This document shows, piece after piece, positions 1 through 8,852 of a DNA stretch of 64,000 nt. A program made the position numbers and the translations under genes. How positions within the stretch are numbered: position 1 is the stretch's first letter; each line of letters starts with the position of its first letter. Below the pieces are notes generated by a model. That model was not told where the DNA came from, did no database searches, and was given only the letters and a program-made list of their open reading frames with translations. This DNA is from Halodesulfovibrio sp. MK-HDV (GTDB lineage Bacteria; Desulfobacterota; Desulfovibrionia; Desulfovibrionales; Desulfovibrionaceae): the NCBI RefSeq assembly GCF_009914765.1, contig NZ_WYDS01000009.1:62001-126000 (forward strand). The letters run 5' to 3'.

Positions 1-281
1 ATGTTGATAAAGAATTGAAGAACAGTCCCTGAAGGTCGTCCTTTAATCTTGCTTACAAGCAGTGTTACTGCCAAGTGTCCGCCCTCCCCCATAATGAGCG
101 CAGAACCTAGGAACACTACCCATACAAATAAAAATCGTGCGAGCTCTTCTGACCATTCATATGTATATCCAAACACATAGCGGGTAACTACTTGCATAAA
201 AATTATGCACAGCATTGCACTCATGCAACCTACCGAAACCCAATATAAAACAGTACGAAGACGTTTAAGCAAAGAATCCAT
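1..281 (-). CDS. TRAP transporter small permease (DctQ family), partial
   Basis: The first 93 residues are in the window; the gene continues past the left edge. They read as a TRAP small membrane subunit: a short basic N-terminus, a first membrane segment (about residues 13-33), a conserved region with TYEWSEELARFLFVWVVFLG around 40-59 and a second membrane segment. DctQ proteins bridge the periplasmic binding protein and the large DctM permease in sodium-driven uptake of organic acids. The start is the ATG preceded by GGAGGAAAG. The gene lies 75 bases downstream of the DctP gene on the same strand, so the two form one operon and DctM should follow outside the window. The substrate cannot be told. 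Confidence 0.9.
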   Translation of the reverse strand, partial: MDSLLKRLRTVLYWVSVGCMSAMLCIIFMQVVTRYVFGYTYEWSEELARFLFVWVVFLGSALIMGEGGHLAVTLLVSKIKGRPSGTVLQFFIN

Positions 282-302
282 CTTTCCTCCTAAATATATT
301 TA

Positions 303-334
303 TACCCCTGCGACGTATCGTGGTCACAGGGGTA
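303..334 (-). other. Intercistronic hairpin between TRAP dctP and dctQ
   Basis: Eight-base arms (TACCCCTG and its complement) surround a 16-base loop in the gap between the binding-protein and small-permease genes. No T-run follows, so it is not a classic terminator. By analogy with other binding-protein operons it may stabilise the upstream mRNA segment and so favour DctP over the membrane subunits; that role is inference. Confidence 0.55.
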
Positions 335-356
335 CAATGTGTAGAGGACGAGATAA

Positions 357-1331
357 CTACTGTAACGCTTCAATAGCGTCTAAGTTATCCTGACCGACTA
401 ATGATGCAAATTTTGCATATACTGGCTTTGTTGCTTCTTTAAAAACGCTGCGATCAACTTCGATTACAGATATTTTTCCGGAAGCCTGAATTTTATTCCA
501 GTATGCCTGATCTTTTTCTGCAGAAAACTTACGCTGCCAAGCGATTGCTTCTTTAGCGCTTTCAAGAATGATGTTCTGCTGGTCCTTATCAAGACGGCTC
601 CATGCAGCCATGGAAATCAGTACTGGCTCAGGAGAATATGCGTGAGCAGTTTTAGAAGCATATTTCTGAACTTCAAAGAAACGTTTTGTCCAAATATGAG
701 CACTCGGGTTTTCCTGACCATCAACAATTCCCTGCTGCATTGCAGAGTACAATTCACTGAAAGCCATAGGAGTTGGAGAGGCGCCGAGAGACTTCATCAT
801 TTCGATAAAAACCTTATTGTTCATGACACGAACTTTAAGGTCTTTCATTTCTTCCGGAGTGTTAACAGGACGTACGTTGTTGGTAAGGTGACGGATACCG
901 TTTTCCATGTAACCGAGCAGTTTAATACCTTTAGGTTCAAGCTGTTTACCAATTTTCATACCAACACTATCGAGAGATTTGTAGGCGTGGTCGCGGTTGG
1001 CAAAAAGGAAAGGAAGGTCAAAAATAGAAATTTGCGGCTGGAACTGACCAAGCACTGCGGTACCGACAAGAGCCATATCGACTGTGCCGAAAACAAGACC
1101 TTCAACCAGATCTTTCTGACTACCAAGCTGGGAGGAAGGGAAAACTTCTACTACAATTTCGCCACCGGATTTCTGAGTAACAAGTTCGGCAAACTTAGTT
1201 GCACCTTGTCCGTATGGATGAACAGGTTCCGCAATATGTCCTAATTTAAGAACAGTTTTTGCCTGAACAGAAGCAGCACCAAGCATACACACAAGCGCAA
1301 AGACCATAACTAAACAGCGTAAAATCTTCAT
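357..1331 (-). CDS. TRAP transporter solute-binding protein (DctP family)
   Basis: A 324-residue periplasmic binding protein that captures a substrate, usually a carboxylate or sulfonate, for the TRAP permease encoded just downstream. A signal peptide is visible (MKILRCLVMVFALVCMLGAA, cleavage after VQA). Family features are RVMNNKVFIEMMKSLGASPT (with the Arg that normally salt-bridges the ligand carboxylate), FSELYSAMQQGIVDGQENP and a C-terminal helical part. An ATG four codons upstream is possible, but GGAG lies at the right distance from the ATG used here and overlaps the upstream one. Length is normal for the family. The substrate is not predictable by eye. Confidence 0.93.
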   Translation of the reverse strand: MKILRCLVMVFALVCMLGAASVQAKTVLKLGHIAEPVHPYGQGATKFAELVTQKSGGEIVVEVFPSSQLGSQKDLVEGLVFGTVDMALVGTAVLGQFQPQISIFDLPFLFANRDHAYKSLDSVGMKIGKQLEPKGIKLLGYMENGIRHLTNNVRPVNTPEEMKDLKVRVMNNKVFIEMMKSLGASPTPMAFSELYSAMQQGIVDGQENPSAHIWTKRFFEVQKYASKTAHAYSPEPVLISMAAWSRLDKDQQNIILESAKEAIAWQRKFSAEKDQAYWNKIQASGKISVIEVDRSVFKEATKPVYAKFASLVGQDNLDAIEALQ

Positions 1332-1454
1332 AGTAGTCTCCATGTTTTTTATGGATATCTAGCACGCGGCAAAAATCTAACGCAATATTGTGGTCTGTTG
1401 TTGATAGTTTAGTTCATAATGTTCACGAAAATGTCATTTTCTTTTTTCATAAAG

Positions 1455-1488
1455 AAATCCCTGTGCTTTTTACACCACAGGGATTTTT
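1455..1488 (-). terminator. Rho-independent terminator after the activator gene
   Basis: Perfect 11-bp arms (AAATCCCTGTG and complement) with a 10-base loop, T-rich on both sides. It lies 44 bases past the stop of the upstream activator gene and ahead of the TRAP operon, so it separates the two transcription units. Confidence 0.75.
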
Positions 1489-1531
1489 CATTTCAATATC
1501 AGTTTAGTATAAAATGTTTTTTAGATGCTCA

Positions 1532-2299
1532 TCAACCGTTGTAGCACTTCTCCGCCCACAGGCTCGCGCCAAAAGCACCACACATGTCCGGCTCTTCAGC
1601 AACACAGATCGTTTCTTTTTTGCCAAAGTTTTCATGCAGCAACTTTCGAATGCATCCATTATTCGCAACACCACCAGAAAAAACCAAAGGAAAAACGAGA
1701 CCGACCCGTTTCAACATTGTGCTTGTCCGCCGAACAACGGACGCATGCAATGCCAACGCAATATCCTCTGGACGAGCACCTTGCGCCATCAGTGAAGTAG
1801 CTTCCGTTTCGGCAAAGACTGTGCACATGCTGTTAATCAGCGGTGGATTACTTCCTTGCAATGCATATGCACCGAATTCTTCAATCCCCACCTGAAAAAC
1901 ATTCGCGGTATACTCTAAAAATTTACCAGTACCCGCAGCACAACGGTCATTCATCTCAAATCGGACAATACCACCCTTGGCATTTAGCGAAATAGCCTTT
2001 GTATCCTGCCCGCCAATATCCAAAACGGTGCGTGCTTCTGGAAACAACGCATGGGCGCCCAAAGCATGAGCCTTAATTTCCGTTATTGCATCGACCTGAT
2101 ACGGTAATTCAAGAGTTTTAATTAACTCCCGTCCATATCCTGTTGCGACTAGGCAGTCAGGGGAGTGCCCACTGAGAAGTTTTTTACACTGCTCTAAAGG
2201 CGAAAAAGTTGTAGGCAGCTGAGCACGGTGTACTGCTTCACCATCCTTCTGCAACACAAACTCCGTAGACCGCGAGCCGATATCTATTCCGCCGAACAT
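1532..2299 (-). CDS. BadF/BadG/HgdC-type ATPase, activator of a 2-hydroxyacyl-CoA dehydratase-like enzyme
   Basis: 255 residues of the ASKHA ATPase fold: phosphate-1 loop GGIDIGSRSTEFVL near the N-terminus, DIGGQDTKAI in the middle, the cluster-binding Cys regions NDRCAAGTGKFLEY and NSMCTVFAETEATSL, and SGGVANN near the C-terminus. In this family a homodimer holds one [4Fe-4S] cluster and couples ATP hydrolysis to injection of a low-potential electron into the partner. Its ATG is two bases after the stop of the partner gene and lacks a strong ribosome site, indicating translational coupling. Whether the partner is a true dehydratase or a double-cubane protein decides the exact job. Confidence 0.9.
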   Translation of the reverse strand: MFGGIDIGSRSTEFVLQKDGEAVHRAQLPTTFSPLEQCKKLLSGHSPDCLVATGYGRELIKTLELPYQVDAITEIKAHALGAHALFPEARTVLDIGGQDTKAISLNAKGGIVRFEMNDRCAAGTGKFLEYTANVFQVGIEEFGAYALQGSNPPLINSMCTVFAETEATSLMAQGARPEDIALALHASVVRRTSTMLKRVGLVFPLVFSGGVANNGCIRKLLHENFGKKETICVAEEPDMCGAFGASLWAEKCYNG

Positions 2300-2301
2300 A
2301 T

Positions 2302-3579
2302 CTAGTCTAACATCTCAACAAAGGCTTCAACTCGTGTCTTCAGCTGTTCAACATCTTCCATGCTGTAGCCAGTTTCCACACTCAGCATTGGAATGCCTTT
2401 CTGGGACAACGCGTCCTGTAGCTTAATTGCTTCATGCGCATACGGCTGACAGAATGACAATGCATAATGAACCACACCATCAGCATGTAATTCTTTAGCC
2501 ATATTTTCCACATTAACCATGCGTTCGTCATTCGGGGTAAAACATGCACAGTCAATTTTCATGTAGCGATCTACAAGCGCATCAACCATTCCTTCGATGG
2601 TGTCGACGGATTCATCAACAAGGTCACGCATATTTCGGGAACCAATGCAAGACTCTTCGCCCACGATAACAGCATTAGAACTTTCCATTACATATGGTAA
2701 TTTCCAGTTCGGCACTGCCATTGGACAGCCGGAAAGCAATAGGCGTTTTGTGCCTGTAGGAACAACTCCATCGCCTTGTGCAATACGCTCTTCAATCTGG
2801 TCACAAAGAGCATTAATGGATTGTGTGAAGCGTTCTGGGTCATCATAAAATGATACCTGATTAATAAGTAAAGCATCACGGCCGGAAATAGGAGCAGGGT
2901 CTGCCGCTCTCAATCGTGAAAGCCTCTGAAGAGCTCTGCGTTTTTCATTCACAATGAAAATAGACTTTCGTAAATTTTCCACTGTGATTTCTACGCCGGT
3001 CATCTCTTCCAATGCTTCTTTGTAACGGAGCACTTCAGATTTAAAAAGCTGCTTCGCATCCGCTGTTTTTGTCTGCGGAACTTCCATCACATGCATCGGC
3101 ACAAGCTTTCCGAATGCTTCGTATGCTTTTTTCTTTCCGTCACAAGTTGTTTCACCAACAACAAGGTCACACGATTCAGTATACGGACAAATACGAGCAA
3201 GCTTAAATCCGATAAAGGATTTAATAAGTGCACAGGTATTACGCGGTACAATCTTTTCTGCTTCATCTGTACCGGCATCTGCACCGGAACAAAGCCCCAC
3301 ATGAATGGCATTAGCGGCAAGTGTCAGCTCTTCTGGAACAAACACGCAAAAAGTACCAATTACTTTCTTTCCACTCGCTTTTGCATCCTGAATCTCTTTA
3401 ATCCGTAATCCATGGACTTCTGAAAGAACAAAATCCAGATACTCCATACCCTTCAATCGATTTTCCTGTGAAAGGTATATATCCCCGTAGAATTTCCCCA
3501 GAACTTCCAATAAACCATCGTGTGCAGAAATATCTAAATTTAAATTTTCCCACATTTCTTTATGTGCAGAGTCACTCAT
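2302..3579 (-). CDS. 2-hydroxyacyl-CoA dehydratase (HgdB/FldB) superfamily protein, possibly double-cubane cluster protein
   Basis: 425 residues of the dehydratase D-subunit fold, with Cys-rich segments GTFCVF, GLCSGAD, RNTCALIKS, ICPYTESCDLVVGETTCDGK, LLSGCP, GEESCIGSRN and DCACF. True dehydratases are heterodimers; here only one such subunit is encoded, immediately before its activator. That arrangement is typical of the YjiM/YjiL and double-cubane cluster protein (DCCP) plus reductase pairs, which hold an [8Fe-9S] cluster and reduce small molecules. The natural reaction of that group is not settled. The second of two adjacent ATG codons is chosen because AGGAGG then lies five bases upstream. 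A promoter is visible ahead. Confidence 0.85.
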   Translation of the reverse strand: MSDSAHKEMWENLNLDISAHDGLLEVLGKFYGDIYLSQENRLKGMEYLDFVLSEVHGLRIKEIQDAKASGKKVIGTFCVFVPEELTLAANAIHVGLCSGADAGTDEAEKIVPRNTCALIKSFIGFKLARICPYTESCDLVVGETTCDGKKKAYEAFGKLVPMHVMEVPQTKTADAKQLFKSEVLRYKEALEEMTGVEITVENLRKSIFIVNEKRRALQRLSRLRAADPAPISGRDALLINQVSFYDDPERFTQSINALCDQIEERIAQGDGVVPTGTKRLLLSGCPMAVPNWKLPYVMESSNAVIVGEESCIGSRNMRDLVDESVDTIEGMVDALVDRYMKIDCACFTPNDERMVNVENMAKELHADGVVHYALSFCQPYAHEAIKLQDALSQKGIPMLSVETGYSMEDVEQLKTRVEAFVEMLD

Positions 3580-3606
3580 CATAACCTCCTAAAATTGAAA
3601 TGATTA

Positions 3607-3635
3607 TGTATACACATACGACATGGGATTAACAA
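3607..3635 (-). promoter_or_regulatory. Sigma-70-type promoter for the dehydratase/activator pair
   Basis: On the minus strand a -35 TTGTTA and a -10 TATACA are separated by exactly 17 bases, 25-55 bases upstream of the AGGAGG ribosome site of the dehydratase-like gene. Confidence 0.6.
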
Positions 3636-3905
3636 ATTGATAAAAACTATTCGTTTACAGAACGTAGATCGAAAAACCTAATACTTCATGCAATTACAAC
3701 ATCTCTACTTCATCATGGTCTCCTTCCCCCTCTTTCCGAACCTTCTTTCTACAGTTCTAGAATAAGGCACACCACGCGCAGGCATAGCCACGTAATCGTA
3801 CAGATTAATCAAAATAGAAAATCTACAATTCTGATAAAATGAAATGCACTGCTACGGCGCATTGCTCTGTAAAAAGCCCAACCATCTTAAACATCGAAGA
3901 AGGCC
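3636..3905. other. Divergent intergenic region without a recognised element
   Basis: AT-rich spacer between the dehydratase promoter and the decarboxylase gene. No credible ORF, RNA gene or riboswitch was recognised. The plus-strand decarboxylase promoter must lie here but no pair of hexamers stands out. Confidence 0.4.
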
Positions 3906-5591
3906 ATGAAAATTACAGTATCAGACTACATATTCTACAGACTAAAGGAACTCCATGTAGACACCGTATTCGGAATCCCTGGGGACTACGTACTTCCTTT
4001 TTTCGACAGACTGCTGGATGGAGAACATGGCATAAAGCATGTTGGAACCTGTAATGAACTAAATGCGGCATACTGCGCAGATGGGTATGCAAAACTTCAT
4101 GGACTTGGTGTGGCTGCAGTCACATTCGGCCCGGGGGCACTAAATGCCACCAACGCTGTTGCTGGTGCATATGCTGATGACACCCCAATACTCTTAATTG
4201 CCGGAGCACCGACCGTAGAAGTCATGCGAACGCCTACCCAAAGGCTTCTTCATCACGTTATCGACACAAATTTTTTAGCCAATATTGAGATCTTTACTCC
4301 CATCACATGCGCTGCAAAACAAATACTCCAGATAGAAACAGCCACATCAGACATTGACGATGTTATCCGGAAAATTTTCCAAACAAAAAAACCTGCGTAT
4401 CTGGAACTCCCATACGACATACAACTCTCGCTCGTTGATGCTCCTACACAGCCGCTCGACCTCTTGTTATTTCAGTCATCACAACAAAACTTAGCAGCAG
4501 CTGTAGAAAACTCGCTGGAATTAATCCAAAACTCATCATCCCGATCCGTTATCACCGGACATTTGTTACAACGTGAGAATCTAACCAACATTGTGAAAGG
4601 CTTTATTGAAGATATCGGCGCAAACGTGGCTACAACGTTCTGTGGTAAGATTCCCGACTTTGAGGGGCACCCAAATTGCGTTGGCATATACATGGGAGCC
4701 ATGTGCCAAAAATTCACTCGCGAAACAATTGAAGGCTCAGACGTGCTTATTAATCTGGGACGCACAAACAATGAGTTCGATACTGGAATTTTCACAGCAG
4801 AGACAGGCTCAGATCAAAACGTCATTCATGCACTGCATGACCACGTAATTGTAAACAATCAACGATTTGATAATGTCTACCTACGAGAATTTGTACCTAC
4901 TCTAGCAAACGAAAGTAACAAAATTACTCCTGTATCTGTGGTGGTACCTGATAATGCCAGAACGTTTGCATTTCAACGGAGTGACAAATTTACACCTACG
5001 GATAACAACTTAACCATCGATAAACTTTTTATTCAGTTTGCCAATTTCTTTAAGCAAGGAGACATCGTTTACGGTGACACCGGTGGTTACATTAACTGCT
5101 CACAAAGCGAATTCCCTTCCGGTGTATCACTCTTTGGTTGTGGAAATTGGGGTTCCCTTGGTTCCGGCTTCGGAATGTTTGTTGGCGGAACTCAAGCACC
5201 ACAGGCACATACAAAACGCTGCATATGCATAACTGGCGATGGTGCTTTCCAAATGACTGCACAAGAACTCTCCACGCTGATTAAAGAAAAGGTTAATGCC
5301 ATAGTTTTTATTTTGGACAATGCTGGATACGGTGCAGAACGAGCCATTTACCCCGGAAAATATCGTTCATACAATGACATCCAAGTATGGAACTACGAAC
5401 GACTTAGTGAGGCTTTTGGCGGGCAGGTTGGTGTAACCTGCGAACACTACGTTGTTCGAACAGAACAAGAAATGGACGATGTATTTGCACAACTTGATAG
5501 CCCGAAAGGACTCCACCTTGTCCGCATCCATCTTGAACCAAACGATTCAGCTTCATTTAATATTGAATTCAGCAAGGCTTTAAGACATTAA
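3906..5591 (+). CDS. ThDP-dependent pyruvate/indolepyruvate decarboxylase family enzyme
   Basis: 561 residues, full length for the family. The catalytic set of pyruvate and indolepyruvate decarboxylases is visible: Asp27 in GIPGDY, Glu51 in TCNELNAAYCADGYA, the adjacent His pair in QRLLHHVIDTNF (about 116-117), the ThDP motif from GDGAFQMTAQEL to LDNAGYGAE, and the late Glu in AERAIYPG. The enzyme should non-oxidatively decarboxylate a 2-oxoacid to an aldehyde in the cytoplasm. The His pair separates it from acetolactate synthase. AAGAAGG precedes the ATG. It is a single-gene unit closed by a strong terminator. Pyruvate versus an aromatic or branched oxoacid cannot be decided from sequence alone. 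Confidence 0.88.
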   Translation: MKITVSDYIFYRLKELHVDTVFGIPGDYVLPFFDRLLDGEHGIKHVGTCNELNAAYCADGYAKLHGLGVAAVTFGPGALNATNAVAGAYADDTPILLIAGAPTVEVMRTPTQRLLHHVIDTNFLANIEIFTPITCAAKQILQIETATSDIDDVIRKIFQTKKPAYLELPYDIQLSLVDAPTQPLDLLLFQSSQQNLAAAVENSLELIQNSSSRSVITGHLLQRENLTNIVKGFIEDIGANVATTFCGKIPDFEGHPNCVGIYMGAMCQKFTRETIEGSDVLINLGRTNNEFDTGIFTAETGSDQNVIHALHDHVIVNNQRFDNVYLREFVPTLANESNKITPVSVVVPDNARTFAFQRSDKFTPTDNNLTIDKLFIQFANFFKQGDIVYGDTGGYINCSQSEFPSGVSLFGCGNWGSLGSGFGMFVGGTQAPQAHTKRCICITGDGAFQMTAQELSTLIKEKVNAIVFILDNAGYGAERAIYPGKYRSYNDIQVWNYERLSEAFGGQVGVTCEHYVVRTEQEMDDVFAQLDSPKGLHLVRIHLEPNDSASFNIEFSKALRH

Positions 5592-5686
5592 CTTTCGAAG
5601 AAGTCCCTATGCTTCTACCTAGTAATACAACGCACGGGAAAAATACTCCGCTCCAAAAATTAGCTTATTTCTACACGAACAAAAAA

Positions 5687-5735
5687 CTCGGCAAATTCTC
5701 TGAAGATACTTCAGAAAATTTGCCGAGCTTTTTTG
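5687..5735 (+). terminator. Strong terminator after the decarboxylase gene
   Basis: Long near-perfect hairpin with CTCGGCAAATT and TCTGAAG arms and a four-base loop, followed by CTTTTTT. Confidence 0.9.
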
Positions 5736-6378
5736 CATCATTTATTCGACTGAACGTGTTTTTCTATTACATGTAACAGCCTAATTTCACCCTAATAACC
5801 AAAAAACAAAGCCCAACCCATCCGTTAATTGAAAAAAACATTCATTCTACGTAGATGAAGAGTTTTTTGGGAAACGGAGGCTACAATGTGCCACTTATAA
5901 ATCAAACTGTAACGATTAAAAACTGTAGTCTCACTCATTATACAAAATAAAATTCAGTAATCAGAATACCATTCACCATCACAGCTATATTTAAAAGCTA
6001 TTCTTACAATAAAAGCTAAGCAAAATCAAAAAATTTGAATTAGATTTAAGCAAAACACCCCTCGTTGCTTTGAATAACAATACAAAAGAAACCGTTTTCA
6101 CTACATTAATACAGAAGTACAACATATAGCAACATAACAGCACCTTGTTTTTCTTCTATTTTCTATAAACACAAGATGCAATGTATCCGGTTACACATTT
6201 ATTGTGAAAAAAGGAATGTTACAGCAATGTGACAAAGTGTTGACAAAAGCGTTGCAACATCGTTTTTTTTTTTAGTAGCTCCTCTTCTGCATTAACAGAA
6301 AAGTTAAATGCACACTTTAGTTGCCAACTATTGTTAATTAATTGCTGCTCTATAACTTTAACCAAGTGGAGAGAGAGG
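5736..6378. other. Long AT-rich region upstream of glpT with TGTnACA-like repeats
   Basis: No coding signal on either strand. Near the gene, three similar words TGTTACA (6217-6223), TGTGACA (6228-6234) and TGTTGACA (6238-6245) follow each other at 10-11 base steps, about one helical turn. TTACACA and TGTGAA form an imperfect inverted pair just before them. These could be regulator sites for glpT (a CRP/FNR-family protein would fit the wording); this is inference. Confidence 0.4.
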
Positions 6379-7728
6379 ATGATTGGTATCTTCAAGCCGG
6401 CACCGCACACTGAACGAGTGCCTGAAGAGCGAATCGATGAAGAATACAAAAGAAACAAAATGAAAGTTTTTCTTGGTATTTTCATTGGTTACGCTGCGTA
6501 CTACCTTGTGCGCAAAAACTTTGCCCTTGCAATTCCAGATATTCTTAAGGAATACCCGCAGTATTCTAAAGCGATGCTCGGTACTGCAATGACAGGTCTG
6601 TCTATTGCTTACGGTGTATCTAAATTCATCATGGGTTCTATTTCTGACAGAAGTAACCCCAAATACTTCCTCCCATGTGGCCTGCTCCTTTCCTGTGCCA
6701 TTCTCGCCTTTACCGGCCTGAACAAATGGGTATTTGAAAGTGTAACATTGCTTATAGTACTTATGACTCTGAACGGCTGGGTTCAGGGCATGGGCTGGCC
6801 TCCTTGCGGCAAAACAATGGTTCACTGGTACTCCACCAAAGAGCGCGGCATGACCGTTGCTGTTTGGAATGTTGCTCACAACATCGGTGGCGCTCTTGTT
6901 GCCAACCTCGCCTTCCTCGGTGTTATGATGTTCAACGACTGGGGCGCAAAATTTTACTTCAACGCATTCATCGCAGCAGGTCTTGCATTCGTTGTATTCC
7001 TTCTTCTGCGTGACACTCCACAGTCTTGTGGTCTTCCTAGTGTTGAAGAATACCGTGACGACTACCCTGAAGGTTACGATGCTAAGAAACATGAAGAAAC
7101 TTTTACTTTTAAAGAAATTTTCTTCGAACATATTCTTACCAACAAATACCTCTGGGCAATCGCTATTGCTAACGCGTTCTGCTACTTCGTGCGTTACGGC
7201 GTAGTTGATTGGATTCCTACATACCTTCAAGAAGTTAAAGGGTACTCCTTTAAAGAATCTTCCATTGCATGGTCACTCTTCGAATACGCAGCTATTCCTG
7301 GTACCCTCGTGTGTGGTTGGATGTCCGACAAAGTCTTCAAAGGCAAACGTGCTCCTGCAACAATGCTCTTCATGTCACTGACTTTGGTTTTTGTTGTTGT
7401 ATACTGGTTCAACCTCAGCGGTCCTAAATGGATCGATTATGTTGCACTCGTTGCTATCGGCTTCCTCGTATACGGCCCGATCATGATCATCGGCCTTCAC
7501 GCTCTCGACCTCGTTCCTAAGAAAGCTGCTGGTACAGCTGCTGGCTTTACCGGCTTCTTCGGCTACGTATTCGGTTCTGCAATCGCAGGCTCCGGTGTAG
7601 GTTGGATTGCTGACAACTTCGAATGGCGCGGTGTATTCATCACCATGGTAGCATGTTGTGTGCTTACCATTATCTTCAGCGCATTCACTCTTGGTCACAA
7701 AGCTGAGTCTAACGGCGCAGAAAAATAG
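6379..7728 (+). CDS. glpT: Glycerol-3-phosphate:phosphate antiporter
   Basis: 449 residues, matching the usual 450 of the organophosphate:phosphate antiporter family, with twelve predicted membrane segments. Family marks include the N-terminal IGYAAYYLVRKNFALAIP, with the phosphate-coordinating Arg, and GWVQGMGWPPCGKTMVHWYS. It imports glycerol-3-phosphate in exchange for inorganic phosphate across the inner membrane. GlpT rather than UhpT is chosen on length, wording and the presence of glpA, glpB and glpK in the window. The start is the ATG seven bases after GGAG; an in-frame ATG 48 bases upstream has no ribosome site. Monocistronic, with a terminator following. Confidence 0.9.
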   Translation: MIGIFKPAPHTERVPEERIDEEYKRNKMKVFLGIFIGYAAYYLVRKNFALAIPDILKEYPQYSKAMLGTAMTGLSIAYGVSKFIMGSISDRSNPKYFLPCGLLLSCAILAFTGLNKWVFESVTLLIVLMTLNGWVQGMGWPPCGKTMVHWYSTKERGMTVAVWNVAHNIGGALVANLAFLGVMMFNDWGAKFYFNAFIAAGLAFVVFLLLRDTPQSCGLPSVEEYRDDYPEGYDAKKHEETFTFKEIFFEHILTNKYLWAIAIANAFCYFVRYGVVDWIPTYLQEVKGYSFKESSIAWSLFEYAAIPGTLVCGWMSDKVFKGKRAPATMLFMSLTLVFVVVYWFNLSGPKWIDYVALVAIGFLVYGPIMIIGLHALDLVPKKAAGTAAGFTGFFGYVFGSAIAGSGVGWIADNFEWRGVFITMVACCVLTIIFSAFTLGHKAESNGAEK

Positions 7729-7785
7729 TTTGTGGCAGAAAAGCCCTTCTCTGTAATTGCTGACAGACAAGGCACAGTAGAAAAC

Positions 7786-7821
7786 AAAAAGCCCCGTTTC
7801 ATAATGAAACGGGGCTTTTTT
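7786..7821 (+). terminator. Bidirectional terminator between convergent glpT and pyrR
   Basis: Perfect long inverted repeat built on AGCCCCGTTTCAT, flanked by A-run and T-run, so it can stop transcription from both sides. Confidence 0.92.
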
Positions 7822-7859
7822 ATTCGTTCTGCAATCGAGAACAGCTGCGTGCTAAATAA

Positions 7860-8399
7860 CTACTCAGCATGCTTAAGCAAAACTTCATCTCGACCATCAA
7901 TCTCTTCAATCAATACATCGACCTGTTCAGCACGTGCAGTTGCAATCTGCTTGCCCACATAATTAGCTTGAATAGGTAACTCACGATGTCCACGATCTAC
8001 AAGTACCATCAATTCGATACGGCTTGGACGACCGTAATCCAGTACTGCTTCCAGCGCTGCTCTAATGGTTCGGCCTGTAAACAACACATCGTCTACTAAC
8101 AGCAGAGTCTTACCATCGACGCCCGCAGGAATATCAGTTTTGTTGATCATTGGCTGAACATCCAACGTCGTCCAATCATCACGATATAAGTTAATATCCA
8201 GCGAACCGAACTTCACGGTTTTACCCAGCTGCTCTTTTAGAACAGTACGAAGCCGTGCTGCAATATCAACGCCCCTTCTCTGGATACCGACCAGAACAAG
8301 GTCTTCGCACTCGCCGTGATTTTCTATTACCTGAAACGCAAGGCGATCGATTGTGCGCCGCACTTCGTCTTCAGTCATAACAGTTTTAACGTTTCCCAT
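7860..8399 (-). CDS. pyrR: PyrR: bifunctional pyrimidine regulator / uracil phosphoribosyltransferase
   Basis: 179 residues, the normal PyrR length. The PRPP-binding loop LLLVDDVLFTGRTIRAAL is at about residues 92-109, preceded by VGIQRRGVDIAARL, and the C-terminal VLVDRGHRELPIQANYVGK is characteristic. The family converts uracil and PRPP to UMP, and in many bacteria binds pyr mRNA leaders to cause attenuation; no pyr gene is adjacent here. The ATG used has AAAGGA seven bases before it; an upstream in-frame ATG lacks a site. It is convergent with glpT. Confidence 0.92.
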   Translation of the reverse strand: MGNVKTVMTEDEVRRTIDRLAFQVIENHGECEDLVLVGIQRRGVDIAARLRTVLKEQLGKTVKFGSLDINLYRDDWTTLDVQPMINKTDIPAGVDGKTLLLVDDVLFTGRTIRAALEAVLDYGRPSRIELMVLVDRGHRELPIQANYVGKQIATARAEQVDVLIEEIDGRDEVLLKHAE

Positions 8400-8795
8400 A
8401 TTTATGTCCTTTGCTCTGCTTTTTTCCACGAGGAACTAATACCGTGCATAATATCTTTTTTCTTTCATAAAAGAAACATCATCTACGTGCATTCTGTGAC
8501 CTATGTCATGGGAGTTTTATCGTTTTTTTATTATCAATGGCTACCGGTTGACTTTAAGTGCCACGAACTTACTTATTGAATCCTAAGCAGTTGACAACCG
8601 GAACGGTACCCTTTTGAAGTAGTACATTCGTAGCGGTTACTAAAAGCCTTGTCTGTGGTACTATGAGATACTGTAAATCGACTCAGCACCCCACCCTTTT
8701 GGGAAGGCTTCGAAAACACAGCAAGGTATGCTTAAACACCCGTAGAGAGCCAGACTTAACACATCTGAAACTCTGATACGCGGGCTCCATTTCTA
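8400..8795. other. Unassigned 400-bp region between divergent pyrR and the HesB selenoprotein gene
   Basis: No ORF with coding character is seen. The stretch from about 8590 to 8790 has higher GC content than the neighbouring spacers and several short self-complementary blocks, for example CCTT-TTGGG-AAGG near 8695 and GTCTG/CAGAC near 8651 and 8751. A TTGACA sits at its left end. It could encode a structured RNA, but it matched no tRNA, tmRNA, SRP RNA, RNase P RNA or riboswitch pattern I know. Confidence 0.35.
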
Positions 8796-8824
8796 TTGAC
8801 AAAGCTAATAACTGTCTTTACTTG
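8796..8824 (+). promoter_or_regulatory. Possible promoter of the HesB-like selenoprotein gene
   Basis: A perfect -35 TTGACA is followed 17 bases later by a weak -10 (TACTTG). A TGATAT overlaps it at a longer spacing. The strong GGAGG ribosome site of the selenoprotein gene begins 17 bases further on. Confidence 0.4.
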
Positions 8825-8852
8825 ATATGAACAACCTAGTGGAGGAAATTCA

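Noticed and set aside
6358-7230. 290-codon ORF antisense to glpT
   Set aside because: Shadow of a strong transporter gene; no ribosome site or recognisable domain.
8700-8795. RNase P-like GGGCTCC motif
   Set aside because: None of the other conserved RNase P blocks are present on either strand.
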